From an uncultured Porticoccus sp. (GTDB taxonomy: Bacteria > Pseudomonadota > Gammaproteobacteria > Pseudomonadales > Porticoccaceae), in contig CAMYLT010000004.1 in assembly GCA_947259505.1 (NCBI GenBank), forward strand, positions 100,259 to 164,258: DNA of 64,000 bases, read 5' to 3'. Positions 51,383 to 61,583 of this stretch are shown here, piece after piece; the first letter of the stretch is position 1, and each line of letters opens with the position of its first letter. Under the pieces are notes generated by a model that was given only the letters and a program-made list of their open reading frames with translations, had not been told where the DNA came from and did no database searches. Position numbers and translations under genes: made by a program.

Positions 51383-51895
51383 TTAATTCAGAATTTCTTC
51401 TACGCTTTTGCCGCGTTTTGCCGCCACTTCATCGGGAGATCGCATGGATTTCAATGCCTTGAAAGTAGCACGAACCACGTTTACCGGATTGGTGGAGCCA
51501 TAACACTTGGCCAATACGTTTTGAACACCTGCGATCTCAAGTACAGCTCGCATGGCACCACCGGCAATAACACCAGTACCTTCAGAGGCCGGCTGCATAT
51601 AAACCTTGGAGGCACCATGGTTAGCCTTGGTAGGGTACTGGATAGTAGTACCCTTAAGGTCAACCTGAATCATGTTGCGGCGGGCAGCCTCCATGGCTTT
51701 CTGGATCGCCTGGGGTACTTCGCGCGCTTTACCGCGGCCGAAACCCACTTTTCCGTTGCCGTCACCGACCACGGTCAAAGCAGTAAAGGCAAAAATGCGG
51801 CCACCTTTTACGGTTTTGGCAACACGATTTACCTGTACCAACTTTTCTTGCAGGCCTTCATCCGCTGCTGCTGTATCTCTTTGATCTCTCGACAT
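51383..51895 (-). CDS. rpsE: Ribosomal protein S5 (uS5)
   Basis: 170 residues. The double-stranded-RNA-binding-like domain has [38 protein letters not shown]. The C-terminal part has [13 protein letters not shown] and ends [11 protein letters not shown]. spc operon. Confidence 0.98.
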   Translation of the reverse strand: MSRDQRDTAAADEGLQEKLVQVNRVAKTVKGGRIFAFTALTVVGDGNGKVGFGRGKAREVPQAIQKAMEAARRNMIQVDLKGTTIQYPTKANHGASKVYMQPASEGTGVIAGGAMRAVLEIAGVQNVLAKCYGSTNPVNVVRATFKALKSMRSPDEVAAKRGKSVEEILN

Positions 51896-51907
51896 AACGC
51901 TAAACCT

Positions 51908-52258
51908 TTAGAATTCTAGTCCGGCTTCACGGGCGGCATCCGCCAACGCCTTAACTCGACCGTGATATTTAAAACCACTGCGGTCAAATGCAACCTGCGT
52001 TACACCCGCTTCCTTGGCACGCTCTGCTATCAACGCACCAACTGTTTTAGCCGCGTCGACATTACCGGTTTGACCGGCGCGCAGCGTCTTATCCAAAGTA
52101 GATGCACTGGCCAGCACACGACCACCATCCGGAGAAATCACTTGCGCATAAATATGACGCGGGGTGCGATTTACACACAGACGGTTGGCGCCTAATTCGC
52201 GAATCTTGCAGCGGGCACGGCGTGCACGACGCAAACGTGATAGTTTCTTGTCGCTCAT
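51908..52258 (-). CDS. rplR: Ribosomal protein L18 (uL18)
   Basis: 116 residues: [29 protein letters not shown] near the front and [36 protein letters not shown] at the end, typical of this 5S rRNA-binding protein. spc operon. Confidence 0.98.
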   Translation of the reverse strand: MSDKKLSRLRRARRARCKIRELGANRLCVNRTPRHIYAQVISPDGGRVLASASTLDKTLRAGQTGNVDAAKTVGALIAERAKEAGVTQVAFDRSGFKYHGRVKALADAAREAGLEF

Positions 52259-52267
52259 AATCCTGAC

Positions 52268-52801
52268 CTATTTCTTCTTCGCTTCTTTACGATGTACTTG
52301 TTCATCCGCATAGCGAACGCCCTTGCCCTTGTATGGCTCCGGCGGACGGAAGGCGCGGATTTCCGATGCCACTTGACCGAGCAGTTGCTTGTCCGCGGCT
52401 TTCAGTAAAATTTCTGTCTGGCTCGGGCTTTCTGCAGTTACACCTTCTGGCAACAGATACTCGACCGGGTGAGAGAAACCTAACGTCAAGTTGATTTTAT
52501 TACCCTGGGTCTGGGCACGGTAACCAACGCCAATCAACTGCAACTTCTTTTGAAAACCTTCGCTAACACCAACAACCATATTGTTGACCAGCGCACGCGT
52601 AGTGCCAGCCATGGCATTGGCTTGCTTGCTACCATCTTTGGCAGCAAAGGTCAGCACATTGTCATCTTGTGCGATTTCAACATTGCTGCTTACCGCCAGA
52701 GAGAGTGAGCTATTGCCACCCTTGACAGTAATTTCACTGGGGCTGAGTTTGACTTCAACACCGGCCGGCAATGTAACCGGACTTTTTGCAACTCTAGACA
52801 T
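52268..52801 (-). CDS. rplF: Ribosomal protein L6 (uL6)
   Basis: 177 residues from [17 protein letters not shown], with [20 protein letters not shown] and the tail [16 protein letters not shown]. The start at 52801 fits the family; the longer frame to 52867 lies inside rpsH. The last residues (KEAKKK) are basic as usual. Confidence 0.98.
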   Translation of the reverse strand: MSRVAKSPVTLPAGVEVKLSPSEITVKGGNSSLSLAVSSNVEIAQDDNVLTFAAKDGSKQANAMAGTTRALVNNMVVGVSEGFQKKLQLIGVGYRAQTQGNKINLTLGFSHPVEYLLPEGVTAESPSQTEILLKAADKQLLGQVASEIRAFRPPEPYKGKGVRYADEQVHRKEAKKK

Positions 52802-52814
52802 CTCAAGTATCCCG

Positions 52815-53207
52815 TTAGAAAACTGTGCAGAGAACCTCGCCGCCAACCCCGGCCGCACGGGCTGCACGATCAGTCATCACACCTTTGCTGGTGGAGACGA
52901 TAGATACACCCAGACCACCACGAACATTTGGCAGCTCATCGGCACCAGCATATTGGCGCAACCCAGGACGACTGTAGCGAGAAATCACTTCAATGACCGG
53001 CTTGCCCTCAAAATATTTCAGGGTCAGCGTCAGTTCGGGCTTGGCACCCTCAACAACACTTATATCGTTAATATAACCTTCTTCTTTAAGCACCTGGGCA
53101 ACGGCCACTTTCAGCTTGGCGGAAGGCATGGAGACAGTTTTCTTACCCGCCATCTGCGCATTGCGGATGCGAGTCAGCATGTCTGCCAATGAATCTTGCA
53201 TGCTCAT
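52815..53207 (-). CDS. rpsH: Ribosomal protein S8 (uS8)
   Basis: 130 residues: [18 protein letters not shown] at the front and the S8 signature [26 protein letters not shown] at the end. S8 is the usual translational repressor of the spc operon. Confidence 0.98.
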   Translation of the reverse strand: MSMQDSLADMLTRIRNAQMAGKKTVSMPSAKLKVAVAQVLKEEGYINDISVVEGAKPELTLTLKYFEGKPVIEVISRYSRPGLRQYAGADELPNVRGGLGVSIVSTSKGVMTDRAARAAGVGGEVLCTVF

Positions 53208-53234
53208 CAGTTCAATTCCTCAATTAACCGCGGC

Positions 53235-53540
53235 TTACCAGCTCGCCTTGACCAAGCCAGGTACATCACCGCGCATAGCGGCTTCACGCAACTTGTTACG
53301 ACACAGACCAAACTTCCGATAAACGCCATGGGGACGTCCAGTCACACGACAACGGCTATGTTGACGAACCGGACTGGAGTCACGGGGCAATTGCTGCAGC
53401 TTGAGCTGAGCTTCCCAGCGCTCTTCTTCAGTGCTTGAAGCACTGCTGATCACGGCCTTCAGCGCAGCGCGCTTTTCAGCAAATTTAGCAACGGTATGGG
53501 CGCGCTTTTTCTCGCGCTCAATCATGGATGTCTTAGCCAT
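53235..53540 (-). CDS. rpsN: Ribosomal protein S14 (uS14), zinc-free form
   Basis: 101 residues: [20 protein letters not shown] and [24 protein letters not shown]. It is the long form without the paired CxxC zinc motifs. spc operon. Confidence 0.98.
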   Translation of the reverse strand: MAKTSMIEREKKRAHTVAKFAEKRAALKAVISSASSTEEERWEAQLKLQQLPRDSSPVRQHSRCRVTGRPHGVYRKFGLCRNKLREAAMRGDVPGLVKASW

Positions 53541-53550
53541 TTATCTCACC

Positions 53551-54090
53551 TCATCCTTTCAGCGGGAAGCTGAATGCGCGGAGCAGTGCACGACCTTCAT
53601 CGTCGTTGCGAGCTGTTGTAGTAATTGTGATATCCATGCCACGCAAGGTATCCACTTTATCGTAATCAATTTCAGGGAAAATGATCTGCTCAGTCACACC
53701 CATCGAGAAGTTACCGCGACCGTCAAACGACTTTGAACTCACACCGCGGAAATCACGAATACGCGGGATCGCAATAGAGATCAAGCGCTCCAAAAATTCG
53801 TACATACGCTCACTGCGAAGGGTCACTTTGCAGCCGATGGGCCAATCTTCCCGCACTTTGAAGCCAGCGATAGATTTGCGCGCTTTTGTCACCACTGGTC
53901 TTTGACCAGAGATCAACGCCATGTCAGCGACCGCACCCTCGAGTGCTTTCTTATCAGCCAAAGCCTCACCCACACCCATATTCAGTGTGATTTTAGTGAT
54001 TTTCGGCACTTCCATAACGTTCGCCAGACCAAGCTCTTCTCTCAGTTTGGGAGCAATTTCTTTTTTGTAAACTTCTTTCAGCCTTGCCAT
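53551..54090 (-). CDS. rplE: Ribosomal protein L5 (uL5)
   Basis: 179 residues: [39 protein letters not shown] and [20 protein letters not shown]. spc operon, binding 5S rRNA. Confidence 0.98.
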   Translation of the reverse strand: MARLKEVYKKEIAPKLREELGLANVMEVPKITKITLNMGVGEALADKKALEGAVADMALISGQRPVVTKARKSIAGFKVREDWPIGCKVTLRSERMYEFLERLISIAIPRIRDFRGVSSKSFDGRGNFSMGVTEQIIFPEIDYDKVDTLRGMDITITTTARNDDEGRALLRAFSFPLKG

Positions 54091-54107
54091 GTCAGTTTCC
54101 TGTCAAA

Positions 54108-54425
54108 TTAGGCGTCAACGGCTTCGCCGTTGGATTTGAAAACGCGGATCTTTTTGCCGTCTTCAAGTACTTTAAAACCAACCCGGTCAGCTTTCTGTGT
54201 GCCGCCGTTGAAGATAGCCACGTTGGAAGCCTGGATAGGCGCTTCCTTTTCAATAATGCCGCCGGAAATATTCATTTGCGGATTCGGCTTCTGGTGTTTC
54301 TTGATCATGTTGATCCCAGAAATGACCAGACGTCCATCGGCCTGTACTTTAAGCACTTTGCCGCGCTTGCCTTTGTCTTTACCGGCGATCACGATGATTT
54401 CATCATCACGTTTGAGCTTGAGCAT
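54108..54425 (-). CDS. rplX: Ribosomal protein L24 (uL24)
   Basis: 105 residues. The KOW motif is [20 protein letters not shown], followed by [20 protein letters not shown]. spc operon. Confidence 0.98.
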   Translation of the reverse strand: MLKLKRDDEIIVIAGKDKGKRGKVLKVQADGRLVISGINMIKKHQKPNPQMNISGGIIEKEAPIQASNVAIFNGGTQKADRVGFKVLEDGKKIRVFKSNGEAVDA

Positions 54426-54447
54426 AACCCTATTCCTCTCCTCCGGC

Positions 54448-54816
54448 TTAGAGCACTTCAGGTGCCAGAGAGATAATTTTCATAAACCGTTCACTGCGTA
54501 GCTCACGAGTAACGGGACCGAAAATACGGGTACCGATCGGCGCAAGCTGCGTATTCAGAAGAACCGCGGCATTGTCATCGAACTTGATCAGGCTGCCATC
54601 CTGACGACGCACCCCTTTCTTGGTGCGAACAACAACCGCATTCATCACCTGACCTTTTTTTACTTTGCCGCGCGGAATCGCTTCCTTAACAGTGACCTTG
54701 ATAATGTCACCAACGCCAGCATAGCGGCGATGCGAACCACCCAACACTTTGATACACATCACGCGACGCGCACCACTGTTGTCGGCCACATCCAGATAGC
54801 TTTCTGTCTGAATCAT
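54448..54816 (-). CDS. rplN: Ribosomal protein L14 (uL14)
   Basis: 122 residues: [28 protein letters not shown] and [13 protein letters not shown]. It is the first gene of the spc group; no separate strong promoter was recognised before it. Confidence 0.98.
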   Translation of the reverse strand: MIQTESYLDVADNSGARRVMCIKVLGGSHRRYAGVGDIIKVTVKEAIPRGKVKKGQVMNAVVVRTKKGVRRQDGSLIKFDDNAAVLLNTQLAPIGTRIFGPVTRELRSERFMKIISLAPEVL

Positions 54817-54851
54817 CGTATCTCTCCGAACCCGTTACTGCTGCTTACCGA

Positions 54852-55118
54852 TTAAATTTCGGCAGCACGCTCATCAATGTTGACCAGCGTCCAGGATTTT
54901 GTCTTGGACAGTGGACGAGTTTCCGCAATTGTCACTTGATCACCTGCACGGCACTGATTTTCTTCGTCATGAGCCTTGATCTTCGTGGACTTATTGACGA
55001 TCTTTCCGTACACCGGGTGCTTTACGCGGCGTTCGATCAGCACGGTGACGGACTTGTCCATCTTGTCGCTGACAACACGGCCAGACAGTGTGCGAGCGTT
55101 TTTATCTGCTTCACTCAT
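54852..55118 (-). CDS. rpsQ: Ribosomal protein S17 (uS17)
   Basis: 88 residues from [23 protein letters not shown]; the core is [17 protein letters not shown] and [18 protein letters not shown]. The start at 55118 lies one base after the rpmC stop. Last gene of the S10 group. Confidence 0.98.
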   Translation of the reverse strand: MSEADKNARTLSGRVVSDKMDKSVTVLIERRVKHPVYGKIVNKSTKIKAHDEENQCRAGDQVTIAETRPLSKTKSWTLVNIDERAAEI

Positions 55119-55119
55119 C

Positions 55120-55311
55120 TCAGTTACCCGCTTTCTCATTCAGCACAGTCTTGATGCGAGCAACATTAGTGCGCGCCTCTTTGATCTTGTGGCTTTGTCC
55201 CAGCTGACCAGTAGAAGCTTGCATACGCAGTTTGAACTGCTGCTCCTGCTGCTTTGCCAGCTCCTCGGTCAGTTCTTCAACTGACTTTTCACGCAATTCG
55301 TTGGCTTTCAT
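55120..55311 (-). CDS. rpmC: Ribosomal protein L29 (uL29)
   Basis: 63 residues: [20 protein letters not shown] and [24 protein letters not shown]. The ATG overlaps the rplP stop by one base (TAATG). Confidence 0.98.
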   Translation of the reverse strand: MKANELREKSVEELTEELAKQQEQQFKLRMQASTGQLGQSHKIKEARTNVARIKTVLNEKAGN

Positions 55312-55724
55312 TACATCACCGACCGTATAACAAAGGTGGTTTGTATCGGAAGCTTGGCCGCCGCAAGCGCAAAGGCTTCGCGGGCCAGCTCTTCAGACAC
55401 ACCTTCCATTTCGTAAAGTACTTTGCCGGGCTGAATCTGAGCGACCCAGTATTCGACATTACCTTTACCTTTACCCATCCGCACTTCGAGAGGCTTCTTG
55501 GAAATCGGCTTGTCGGGGAAGACCCGAATCCAGATTTTTCCGCCTCGCTTAATGTGGCGAGTCATTGCACGACGAGCAGATTCAATCTGACGCGCAGTAA
55601 TACGACCGCGCGCGGTGGCCTTCAGGCCAAACTCGCCAAAGCTTATTTTGCTACCGCGCAGCGCCAGACCGCGGTTGCGACCTTTATGTTGCTTACGGAA
55701 TTTTGTACGTTTCGGTTGCAGCAT
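55311..55724 (-). CDS. rplP: Ribosomal protein L16 (uL16)
   Basis: 137 residues: [52 protein letters not shown] and [13 protein letters not shown]10 operon. Confidence 0.98.
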   Translation of the reverse strand: MLQPKRTKFRKQHKGRNRGLALRGSKISFGEFGLKATARGRITARQIESARRAMTRHIKRGGKIWIRVFPDKPISKKPLEVRMGKGKGNVEYWVAQIQPGKVLYEMEGVSEELAREAFALAAAKLPIQTTFVIRSVM

Positions 55725-55749
55725 CTCGCTTGACCCTTAACTCGCAAAC

Positions 55750-56430
55750 TTACTTCTTTTTAGACGGTGCTTTCTTGGCTGGCGCTTGCGCCGCCTCTTC
55801 ACCACCAATAATTTCGCCCTTAAAGATCCACACTTTGACACCAATGATGCCGTAAGTAGTTGAACCTTCCGCTGTGCCGTAATCAATATCGGCACGGAGG
55901 GTGTGCAGGGGTACACGACCTTCCCGATACCATTCAGTGCGCGCAATCTCGGCACCACCGAGACGGCCACTTACCTGGATCTTGATACCTTTTGCGCCTT
56001 GGCGCATAGCGTTCTGTACCGCACGCTTCATAGCGCGACGAAACATTACACGACGCTCCAACTGCTGAGCCACGTTCTGAGCAACCAGGGTTGCATCAAG
56101 ATCAGGCTTGCGCACTTCCTCAATGTTGATGTGAACCGGAACGCCCATCTGTGCAGAGACTTCATTGCGCAGCGCTTCCACATCTTCACCTTTCTTACCA
56201 ATCACGATGCCTGGACGGGCAGTGTGGATGGTAATGCGCGCTGTTTGTGCAGGGCGCTCAATCTCGATTCGACTAACTGAAGCGTGAGCTAATTTTTTGC
56301 TAATAAAAGCACGCACTTTCAGGTCAGCATTCAGCTTGTCTGCGTAGTCTTTCTGGCCGGCATACCAGATTGAGGTATGCTTTTTAACAATACCCAGACG
56401 AATGCCAGTTGGATGTACTTTCTGACCCAT
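55750..56430 (-). CDS. rpsC: Ribosomal protein S3 (uS3)
   Basis: 226 residues from [22 protein letters not shown], with the KH domain ([20 protein letters not shown]) and [28 protein letters not shown] short alanine/lysine-rich tail follows ([13 protein letters not shown]). The start overlaps the rplV stop by one base. Confidence 0.98.
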   Translation of the reverse strand: MGQKVHPTGIRLGIVKKHTSIWYAGQKDYADKLNADLKVRAFISKKLAHASVSRIEIERPAQTARITIHTARPGIVIGKKGEDVEALRNEVSAQMGVPVHINIEEVRKPDLDATLVAQNVAQQLERRVMFRRAMKRAVQNAMRQGAKGIKIQVSGRLGGAEIARTEWYREGRVPLHTLRADIDYGTAEGSTTYGIIGVKVWIFKGEIIGGEEAAQAPAKKAPSKKK

Positions 56431-56777
56431 TAAACTGTCTCCTCGTCGGCAACTTTCACGGTAATGTGACAAGAGCGTTTAAATATCCGGTCAGCGCGCC
56501 CTTTTGCACGTGGCTTAATACGCTTCATGGTTGCACCTTCGTCCACAAAAATGGTCGATACGCGCAGCTCATCCACATCTGCACCTTCATTGTGCTCAGC
56601 GTTTGCAATCGCAGACTCAAGCACCTTCTTAAGAATGGCGGCGCCCTTCTTCGGACTGAAGGCCAAAATGTCCAGCGCTTCTTCAACCGGCTTGCCGCGA
56701 ACTTGATCGGCAACCAGGCGAGCTTTCTGCGCCGACAGTCTGGCTCCTCGTAATTTTGCTGCTACTTCCACAGTCAT
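56430..56777 (-). CDS. rplV: Ribosomal protein L22 (uL22)
   Basis: 115 residues: [34 protein letters not shown] and [23 protein letters not shown]10 operon. Confidence 0.98.
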   Translation of the reverse strand: MTVEVAAKLRGARLSAQKARLVADQVRGKPVEEALDILAFSPKKGAAILKKVLESAIANAEHNEGADVDELRVSTIFVDEGATMKRIKPRAKGRADRIFKRSCHITVKVADEETV

Positions 56778-56796
56778 CTACCTCTTAAACCAACGC

Positions 56797-57072
56797 TTAG
56801 CGCTTGGCCTTTTTGTCCGCGACATGACCGCGGAAGGTGCGCGTCGGGGCAAACTCACCGAGTTTATGCCCAACCATTTCTTCGTTCACCACCACCGGGA
56901 CATGTTGACGTCCGTTGTGTACGGCGATTGTCAGACCAACCATATCAGGGCTGATCATGGAACGACGCGACCAGGTTTTGATCGGACGTCTGTCATTTTT
57001 TTCAAGCGCTTCATCAACCTTTTTAACAAGGTGCAGATCAATGAACGGGCCTTTCTTGAGAGAGCGTGGCAC
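56797..57072 (-). CDS. rpsS: Ribosomal protein S19 (uS19)
   Basis: 91 residues: [19 protein letters not shown] and [33 protein letters not shown]10 operon. Confidence 0.98.
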   Translation of the reverse strand: MPRSLKKGPFIDLHLVKKVDEALEKNDRRPIKTWSRRSMISPDMVGLTIAVHNGRQHVPVVVNEEMVGHKLGEFAPTRTFRGHVADKKAKR

Positions 57073-57095
57073 TATTGTTTCCTCTTCTCTATCAA

Positions 57096-57920
57096 TTACT
57101 TATCGCGACGGCGCACAATCATATTGTCAGTGCGCTTGTTCTTGCGAGTTTTGTAACCCTTGGTGGGGATACCCCAGGGAGTAACGGGATGACGACCACC
57201 AGAAGTGCGACCTTCACCACCACCGTGCGGGTGATCTACAGGGTTCATTACCACACCGCGAACGGTAGGACGAACACCACGCCAGCGAGTGGCACCAGCC
57301 TTACCCAGAGAGCGCAAATTGTGCTCACTGTTCGAGACCTCACCAATGGTTGCCCGACAATCTACAGGCACCTTACGCATTTCACCACTGCGTAAACGCA
57401 GAGTGGCATACTGCCCTTCACGGGCGATCAACTGCACCGCAGCACCTGCACTTCGAGCCAACTGCGCACCCTTACCAGGCTTCATTTCAATACAGTGAAT
57501 GACTGTACCCACCGGAATGTTTCTCAGCGGCAGTGTATTGCCAGCCTTGATCGGAGCGTCCACACCAGACTGAATGCTATCACCCGCCTTCAGACCTTTC
57601 GGCGCAATAATATAACGGCGCTCTCCGTCGCTATAACAAACCAGCGCAATATAAGGTGTGCGGTTCGGGTCATACTCCAAACGCTCTACCTTGGCGACAA
57701 CACCATCTTTTTGACGCTTAAAGTCAATTAGACGGTAATGCTGCTTGTGCCCACCACCCACGTGACGGGTAGTGATACGGCCATTATTATTCCGACCGCC
57801 AGACTTACTTTTCTTTTCCAACAAAGGCGCATAGGGTGCACCTTTATGCAGATCCGGATTAACGACGCTGACAACAAAGCGGCGACCGGGAGACGTTGGT
57901 TTTCTCTTAACAACAGGCAT
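57096..57920 (-). CDS. rplB: Ribosomal protein L2 (uL2)
   Basis: 274 residues: [22 protein letters not shown] near the front and the conserved [30 protein letters not shown] containing the peptidyl-transferase-region His. S10 operon. Confidence 0.99.
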   Translation of the reverse strand: MPVVKRKPTSPGRRFVVSVVNPDLHKGAPYAPLLEKKSKSGGRNNNGRITTRHVGGGHKQHYRLIDFKRQKDGVVAKVERLEYDPNRTPYIALVCYSDGERRYIIAPKGLKAGDSIQSGVDAPIKAGNTLPLRNIPVGTVIHCIEMKPGKGAQLARSAGAAVQLIAREGQYATLRLRSGEMRKVPVDCRATIGEVSNSEHNLRSLGKAGATRWRGVRPTVRGVVMNPVDHPHGGGEGRTSGGRHPVTPWGIPTKGYKTRKNKRTDNMIVRRRDK

Positions 57921-57932
57921 CTCGATAACCCC

Positions 57933-58229
57933 TTATTCAGCTACCGCAAAGTCAATCTCTTGACCCTGCTCCAGGCGGACGTACGCCTTTTTCCAGTCAG
58001 AGCGCTTACCGAGGCCCACTTTGGTGCGCTTGGTTTTACCCTTGACGTTAGTGACTCGAACATCAGCCACTTTGACGTTAAACAACTTCTCTACCGCAAC
58101 CTTCACCTCAGGCTTAGTTGCATCGACAGCCACCTTGAACACAATCTGGTTCTGACCGTCGGCAACACTGGCAGTTTTTTCAGTAATATGCGGCCTCAGC
58201 AGCACTTTGAAGATGCGCTCTTGTTTCAT
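57933..58229 (-). CDS. rplW: Ribosomal protein L23 (uL23)
   Basis: 98 residues: [41 protein letters not shown]. It lies at the tunnel exit and binds trigger factor. The start overlaps the rplD stop by 4 bases (ATGA). Confidence 0.98.
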   Translation of the reverse strand: MKQERIFKVLLRPHITEKTASVADGQNQIVFKVAVDATKPEVKVAVEKLFNVKVADVRVTNVKGKTKRTKVGLGKRSDWKKAYVRLEQGQEIDFAVAE

Positions 58230-58840
58230 ACCAGCATCTCCTCAATCTTTTTCAGAGCAGGCACAGTGATCAGCACTTTTTCAAAACGAATCAGGCTGAC
58301 CGGATCAACACCGACCGCATCGCGCACATCCACTTTGTGGAGATTGCGAGAAGACAGGTAAAGATTCTCAGTAACTTCTTCCGTCACGATCAGCACATCT
58401 TGTACGTTGTATTCACCCAGCTTCTGTATCAGCGACTTAGTTTTGGGTGCTTCCAACTCGAAAGACTCAACCACAACCAAGCGCTCTTGGCGCGCCAGCT
58501 CAGAGAGAATTGAGCGCAGCGCAGCGCGATACATTTTACGGTTCAGCTTCTGCGAATGATCTTGCGGCTTAGCTGCAAAGGTCACACCACCAGTCCGCCA
58601 AATGGGAGAGCGAATGGTGCCTGCACGAGCACGACCTGTGCCCTTTTGACGCCAAGGCTTCTTACCGCCGCCGCTTACTTCTGAGCGCGTTTTCTGTGCG
58701 CGAGTACCCTGACGAGCACCAGCCATATAGGCTGTTACAGCCTGATGCACCAGATCCTGATTAAACTCTTTACCAAAGGCAAGATCAGAAACTTCTACCG
58801 TTCCCGCATTACCTTGTGGTGTAGCAATATTCAATTCCAT
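58226..58840 (-). CDS. rplD: Ribosomal protein L4 (uL4)
   Basis: 204 residues: [43 protein letters not shown] is the family signature. L4 is the S10-operon autoregulator in E. coli; the leader before rpsJ here is only about 60 bases, so the same control is uncertain. Confidence 0.98.
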   Translation of the reverse strand: MELNIATPQGNAGTVEVSDLAFGKEFNQDLVHQAVTAYMAGARQGTRAQKTRSEVSGGGKKPWRQKGTGRARAGTIRSPIWRTGGVTFAAKPQDHSQKLNRKMYRAALRSILSELARQERLVVVESFELEAPKTKSLIQKLGEYNVQDVLIVTEEVTENLYLSSRNLHKVDVRDAVGVDPVSLIRFEKVLITVPALKKIEEMLV

Positions 58841-58851
58841 CGATGATCCCC

Positions 58852-59487
58852 TCAGCCCTTCACTGCAGCACGAATGATCACGTCACCACCTGGCGCACCA
58901 GGCACTGCACCCTTGACGAGAAGCAGGTTACGCTCGGCATCAACACGGACAACTTCGAGGTTTTGCGTGGTTACACGCTCAGCACCCATGTGACCGCACA
59001 TCTTCTTGCCCTTAAATACACGACCGGGAGTTTGACACTGACCGATAGAGCCAGGCGCCCGGTGGGACAGGGAGTTACCATGGGTTGCATCTTGCATGCT
59101 GAAATTCCAGCGCTTGATGACACCCTGAAAACCTTTACCCTTAGAAGTACCAGTCACATCAATTTTTTGACCAGCCTCAAACTGCTCGACAGTAATGGCG
59201 CCACCGACCTGAAGGTCATCCTGGACACCATCAACACGAAGCTCCCAGCAACCACGACCGGCTTCTACGCCCGCCTTGGCAAAATGCCCTGCTTGAGACT
59301 TGCTTACACGTGAGGCACGACGAGCACCAGTAGTCACCTGCACAGCCGTATAGCCGTCAGTTTCACCACCTTTAATCTGGGTAATGCGATTCGGTTCCGC
59401 CTCGATCACTGTGACCGGGATGGAGACACCTTCGTCGGTAAATACGCGAGTCATGCCACATTTGCGGCCGACAATACCAATATTCAT
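58852..59487 (-). CDS. rplC: Ribosomal protein L3 (uL3)
   Basis: 211 residues: [27 protein letters not shown], and [30 protein letters not shown] with the Gln normally methylated by PrmB. S10 operon. Confidence 0.98.
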   Translation of the reverse strand: MNIGIVGRKCGMTRVFTDEGVSIPVTVIEAEPNRITQIKGGETDGYTAVQVTTGARRASRVSKSQAGHFAKAGVEAGRGCWELRVDGVQDDLQVGGAITVEQFEAGQKIDVTGTSKGKGFQGVIKRWNFSMQDATHGNSLSHRAPGSIGQCQTPGRVFKGKKMCGHMGAERVTTQNLEVVRVDAERNLLLVKGAVPGAPGGDVIIRAAVKG

Positions 59488-59593
59488 TTGTATAACCTCA
59501 TAGTGTACGGGGCTGTTACCCGCTATGGCCGCCCATTTCAGAGCGTTACACCCACCTGGCGTTGGCCCGGCCTGGGTTTTGTTGCGATGCTGC

Positions 59594-59905
59594 TTATGTC
59601 AGGCTGATTTGAACCTCAACACCAGCAGCCAGATCCAGCTTCATCAATGCATCGACAGTTTTTTCTGTCGGCTCAACAATATCCAGCATCCGTTTGTGGG
59701 TGCGGATCTCGTACTGATCGCGCGCGTCTTTATTGACGTGCGGGGAAATCAATACAGTAAAGCGTTCTTTGCGAGTCGGCAGCGGAATCGGGCCACGAAT
59801 TTGGGCACCGGTACGCTTGGCCGTCTCAACGATTTCCTGTGTAGAGGCATCAATCAGCTTGTGATCAAATGCTTTCAGGCGAATTCGTATGCGTTGATCC
59901 TGCAT
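59594..59905 (-). CDS. rpsJ: Ribosomal protein S10 (uS10)
   Basis: 103 residues from [22 protein letters not shown], with [42 protein letters not shown]. The ATG at 59905 is the family start; the longer frame runs through the promoter. First gene of the S10-spc-alpha cluster. Confidence 0.98.
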   Translation of the reverse strand: MQDQRIRIRLKAFDHKLIDASTQEIVETAKRTGAQIRGPIPLPTRKERFTVLISPHVNKDARDQYEIRTHKRMLDIVEPTEKTVDALMKLDLAAGVEVQISLT

Positions 59906-59975
59906 GGAATCAAACTCCAACTGTCTAAAGAGCCATCGAATCCCGCTCATCGGGACCCGGAAAAACGGAGGCGAG

Positions 59976-60004
59976 ATTCTAAGTCCGCCCCCAACCCCTG
60001 TCAA
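59976..60004 (-). promoter_or_regulatory. S10-operon promoter
   Basis: On the reverse strand a perfect TTGACA (59999-60004) and TAGAAT (59976-59981) are 17 bases apart. Transcription should start near 59969, about 64 bases before rpsJ. The leader contains a short GC-rich hairpin (CCCGATGAGCGGG). Confidence 0.85.
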
Positions 60005-60076
60005 GGAAAAATCCTTGCACTACTTAATGATTTTTCTTTCGCCATCTTGCTTGCCAAAGGCATACACAACGGCGAT

Positions 60077-60100
60077 GAAAAGGGGGCTCAACAAGCCCCC
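60077..60100 (-). terminator. Rho-independent terminator after tufA
   Basis: GGGGGCT and AGCCCCC (60082-60100) form a 7-base stem with a CAACA loop, followed on the reverse strand by TTTTC. It separates tufA from the S10 promoter, so tufA is its own transcription unit. Confidence 0.85.
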
Positions 60101-60124
60101 TTCACACAGAATAAAGACAGTGCT

Positions 60125-61318
60125 TTACTCAAGAATCTTCGCAACTACACCTGCGCCCACTGTACGACCGCCTTCGCGGATCGCAAAACGCAGACCGTCT
60201 TCCATCGCAATCGGCGCAATCAAGGTCACTTCCATCTGCACGTTGTCACCCGGCATTACCATCTCAACGCCTTCCGGCAGCTCACAGGCGCCAGTCACAT
60301 CAGTGGTACGGAAGTAGAACTGCGGACGATAGCCATTAAAGAACGGCGTGTGACGCCCACCCTCGTTCTTGGACAGCACATAGATCTCCGCCTCGAACTT
60401 AGTGTGCGGCTTGATGGACCCCGGTTTACACAGCACCTGCCCTCTCTCTACGTCGTCACGCTTGGTGCCACGCAGCAGTACGCCCACGTTCTCACCAGCA
60501 CGACCTTCGTCCAGCAGCTTGCGAAACATTTCCACACCGGTACAGGTAGTAGTCTGGGTATCGCGAATACCGACAATCTCAATGGACTCGCCCACCTTGA
60601 TGATGCCGCGCTCAACACGACCAGTTACAACCGTGCCGCGACCTGAGATGGAAAACACGTCTTCAATTGGCATCAGGAATGCCAGATCGATCGCACGCTC
60701 CGGCTCAGGAATATATTCATCCAGCGTTTCAACCAACTTCTTCACGGCACTCGTACCCATACCGTTATCATCCTGGCCATTCAGCGCCATCAATGCTGAG
60801 CCGACAATGATCGGGGTGTCATCACCCGGGAAGTCGTACTGATCAAGCAGTTCGCGAACCTCCATTTCAACCAACTCAAGCAATTCCGCATCGTCAACCA
60901 TGTCAGCCTTGTTCAGGAACACGACGATATAGGGCACGCCAACCTGACGGGACAACAGAATATGCTCGCGGGTTTGTGGCATAGGGCCATCCGCAGCAGA
61001 ACACACCAGAATCGCGCCATCCATCTGGGCAGCACCAGTAATCATGTTTTTGACGTAGTCGGCGTGACCAGGGCAGTCAACATGCGCATAGTGTCGCGCA
61101 GGCGAATCGTATTCCACATGAGAGGTGGCGATGGTAATGCCGCGCTCACGCTCTTCCGGCGCATTGTCGATACCGTCAAACGCCACTGCCGTACCACCCC
61201 AAACCTCTGCGCACACGCGAGTCAATGCCGCAGTCAGCGTGGTTTTGCCATGGTCAACGTGACCGATGGTGCCCACATTGACATGGGGCTTATTACGTTC
61301 AAATTTTTCTTTTGCCAC
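60125..61318 (-). CDS. tufA: Elongation factor Tu, first copy
   Basis: 397 residues: the G1 motif is [18 protein letters not shown]2 with the Thr is in [16 protein letters not shown]3 is [14 protein letters not shown] and G4 [11 protein letters not shown]. Domain 2 has [14 protein letters not shown]. It delivers aminoacyl-tRNA to the ribosome. It is flanked by its own promoter and terminator. A second copy begins to be seen at the right edge and differs from this one. Confidence 0.99.
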   Translation of the reverse strand: MAKEKFERNKPHVNVGTIGHVDHGKTTLTAALTRVCAEVWGGTAVAFDGIDNAPEERERGITIATSHVEYDSPARHYAHVDCPGHADYVKNMITGAAQMDGAILVCSAADGPMPQTREHILLSRQVGVPYIVVFLNKADMVDDAELLELVEMEVRELLDQYDFPGDDTPIIVGSALMALNGQDDNGMGTSAVKKLVETLDEYIPEPERAIDLAFLMPIEDVFSISGRGTVVTGRVERGIIKVGESIEIVGIRDTQTTTCTGVEMFRKLLDEGRAGENVGVLLRGTKRDDVERGQVLCKPGSIKPHTKFEAEIYVLSKNEGGRHTPFFNGYRPQFYFRTTDVTGACELPEGVEMVMPGDNVQMEVTLIAPIAMEDGLRFAIREGGRTVGAGVVAKILE

Positions 61319-61414
61319 GGGGATGCCCCTTAACTTAATAACCGGTTAAGTTCGCTGACCACTCACTTCCCCTAACACGCCAGGAACCTGCCAGCAAAAT
61401 TTGCACAGCGGGCA

Positions 61415-61442
61415 ATCTTATACGCCATTTCGTCGCTGTCAA
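61415..61442 (-). promoter_or_regulatory. tufA promoter
   Basis: On the reverse strand TTGACA (61437-61442) and TAAGAT (61415-61420) are 16 bases apart, followed by a GC-rich discriminator. Downstream in the leader, AACTTAA/TTAAGTT arms with a TAACCGG loop (about 61334-61354) form a small hairpin before the tufA ATG. Confidence 0.65.
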
Positions 61443-61538
61443 CGTCCGCAACCGTCTTTAGATAGGAAATTTTCTGTCTTTTTCAATCTATTTCAGGCTA
61501 GTTGCCACTTTCCCTCTCATTTTTGTCTTTATTTTCGG

Positions 61539-61550
61539 TATAATCGCGCG
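61539..61550 (+). promoter_or_regulatory. -10 element and GC discriminator of the fusA2 promoter
   Basis: TATAAT at 61539-61544 is followed directly by CGCGCGCG, a GC discriminator of the kind seen at stringently controlled promoters. No good -35 was found. It lies 40 bases before the ATG of the EF-G gene. Confidence 0.55.
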
Positions 61551-61583
61551 CGTTTTATTGGCCCATTGATATCGAGCACTAAA

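Noticed and set aside
59525..60646. Frame of 373 codons on the plus strand over rpsJ and tufA
   Set aside because: It runs antisense across two certain genes, the S10 promoter and a terminator; no ribosome-binding site or domain.
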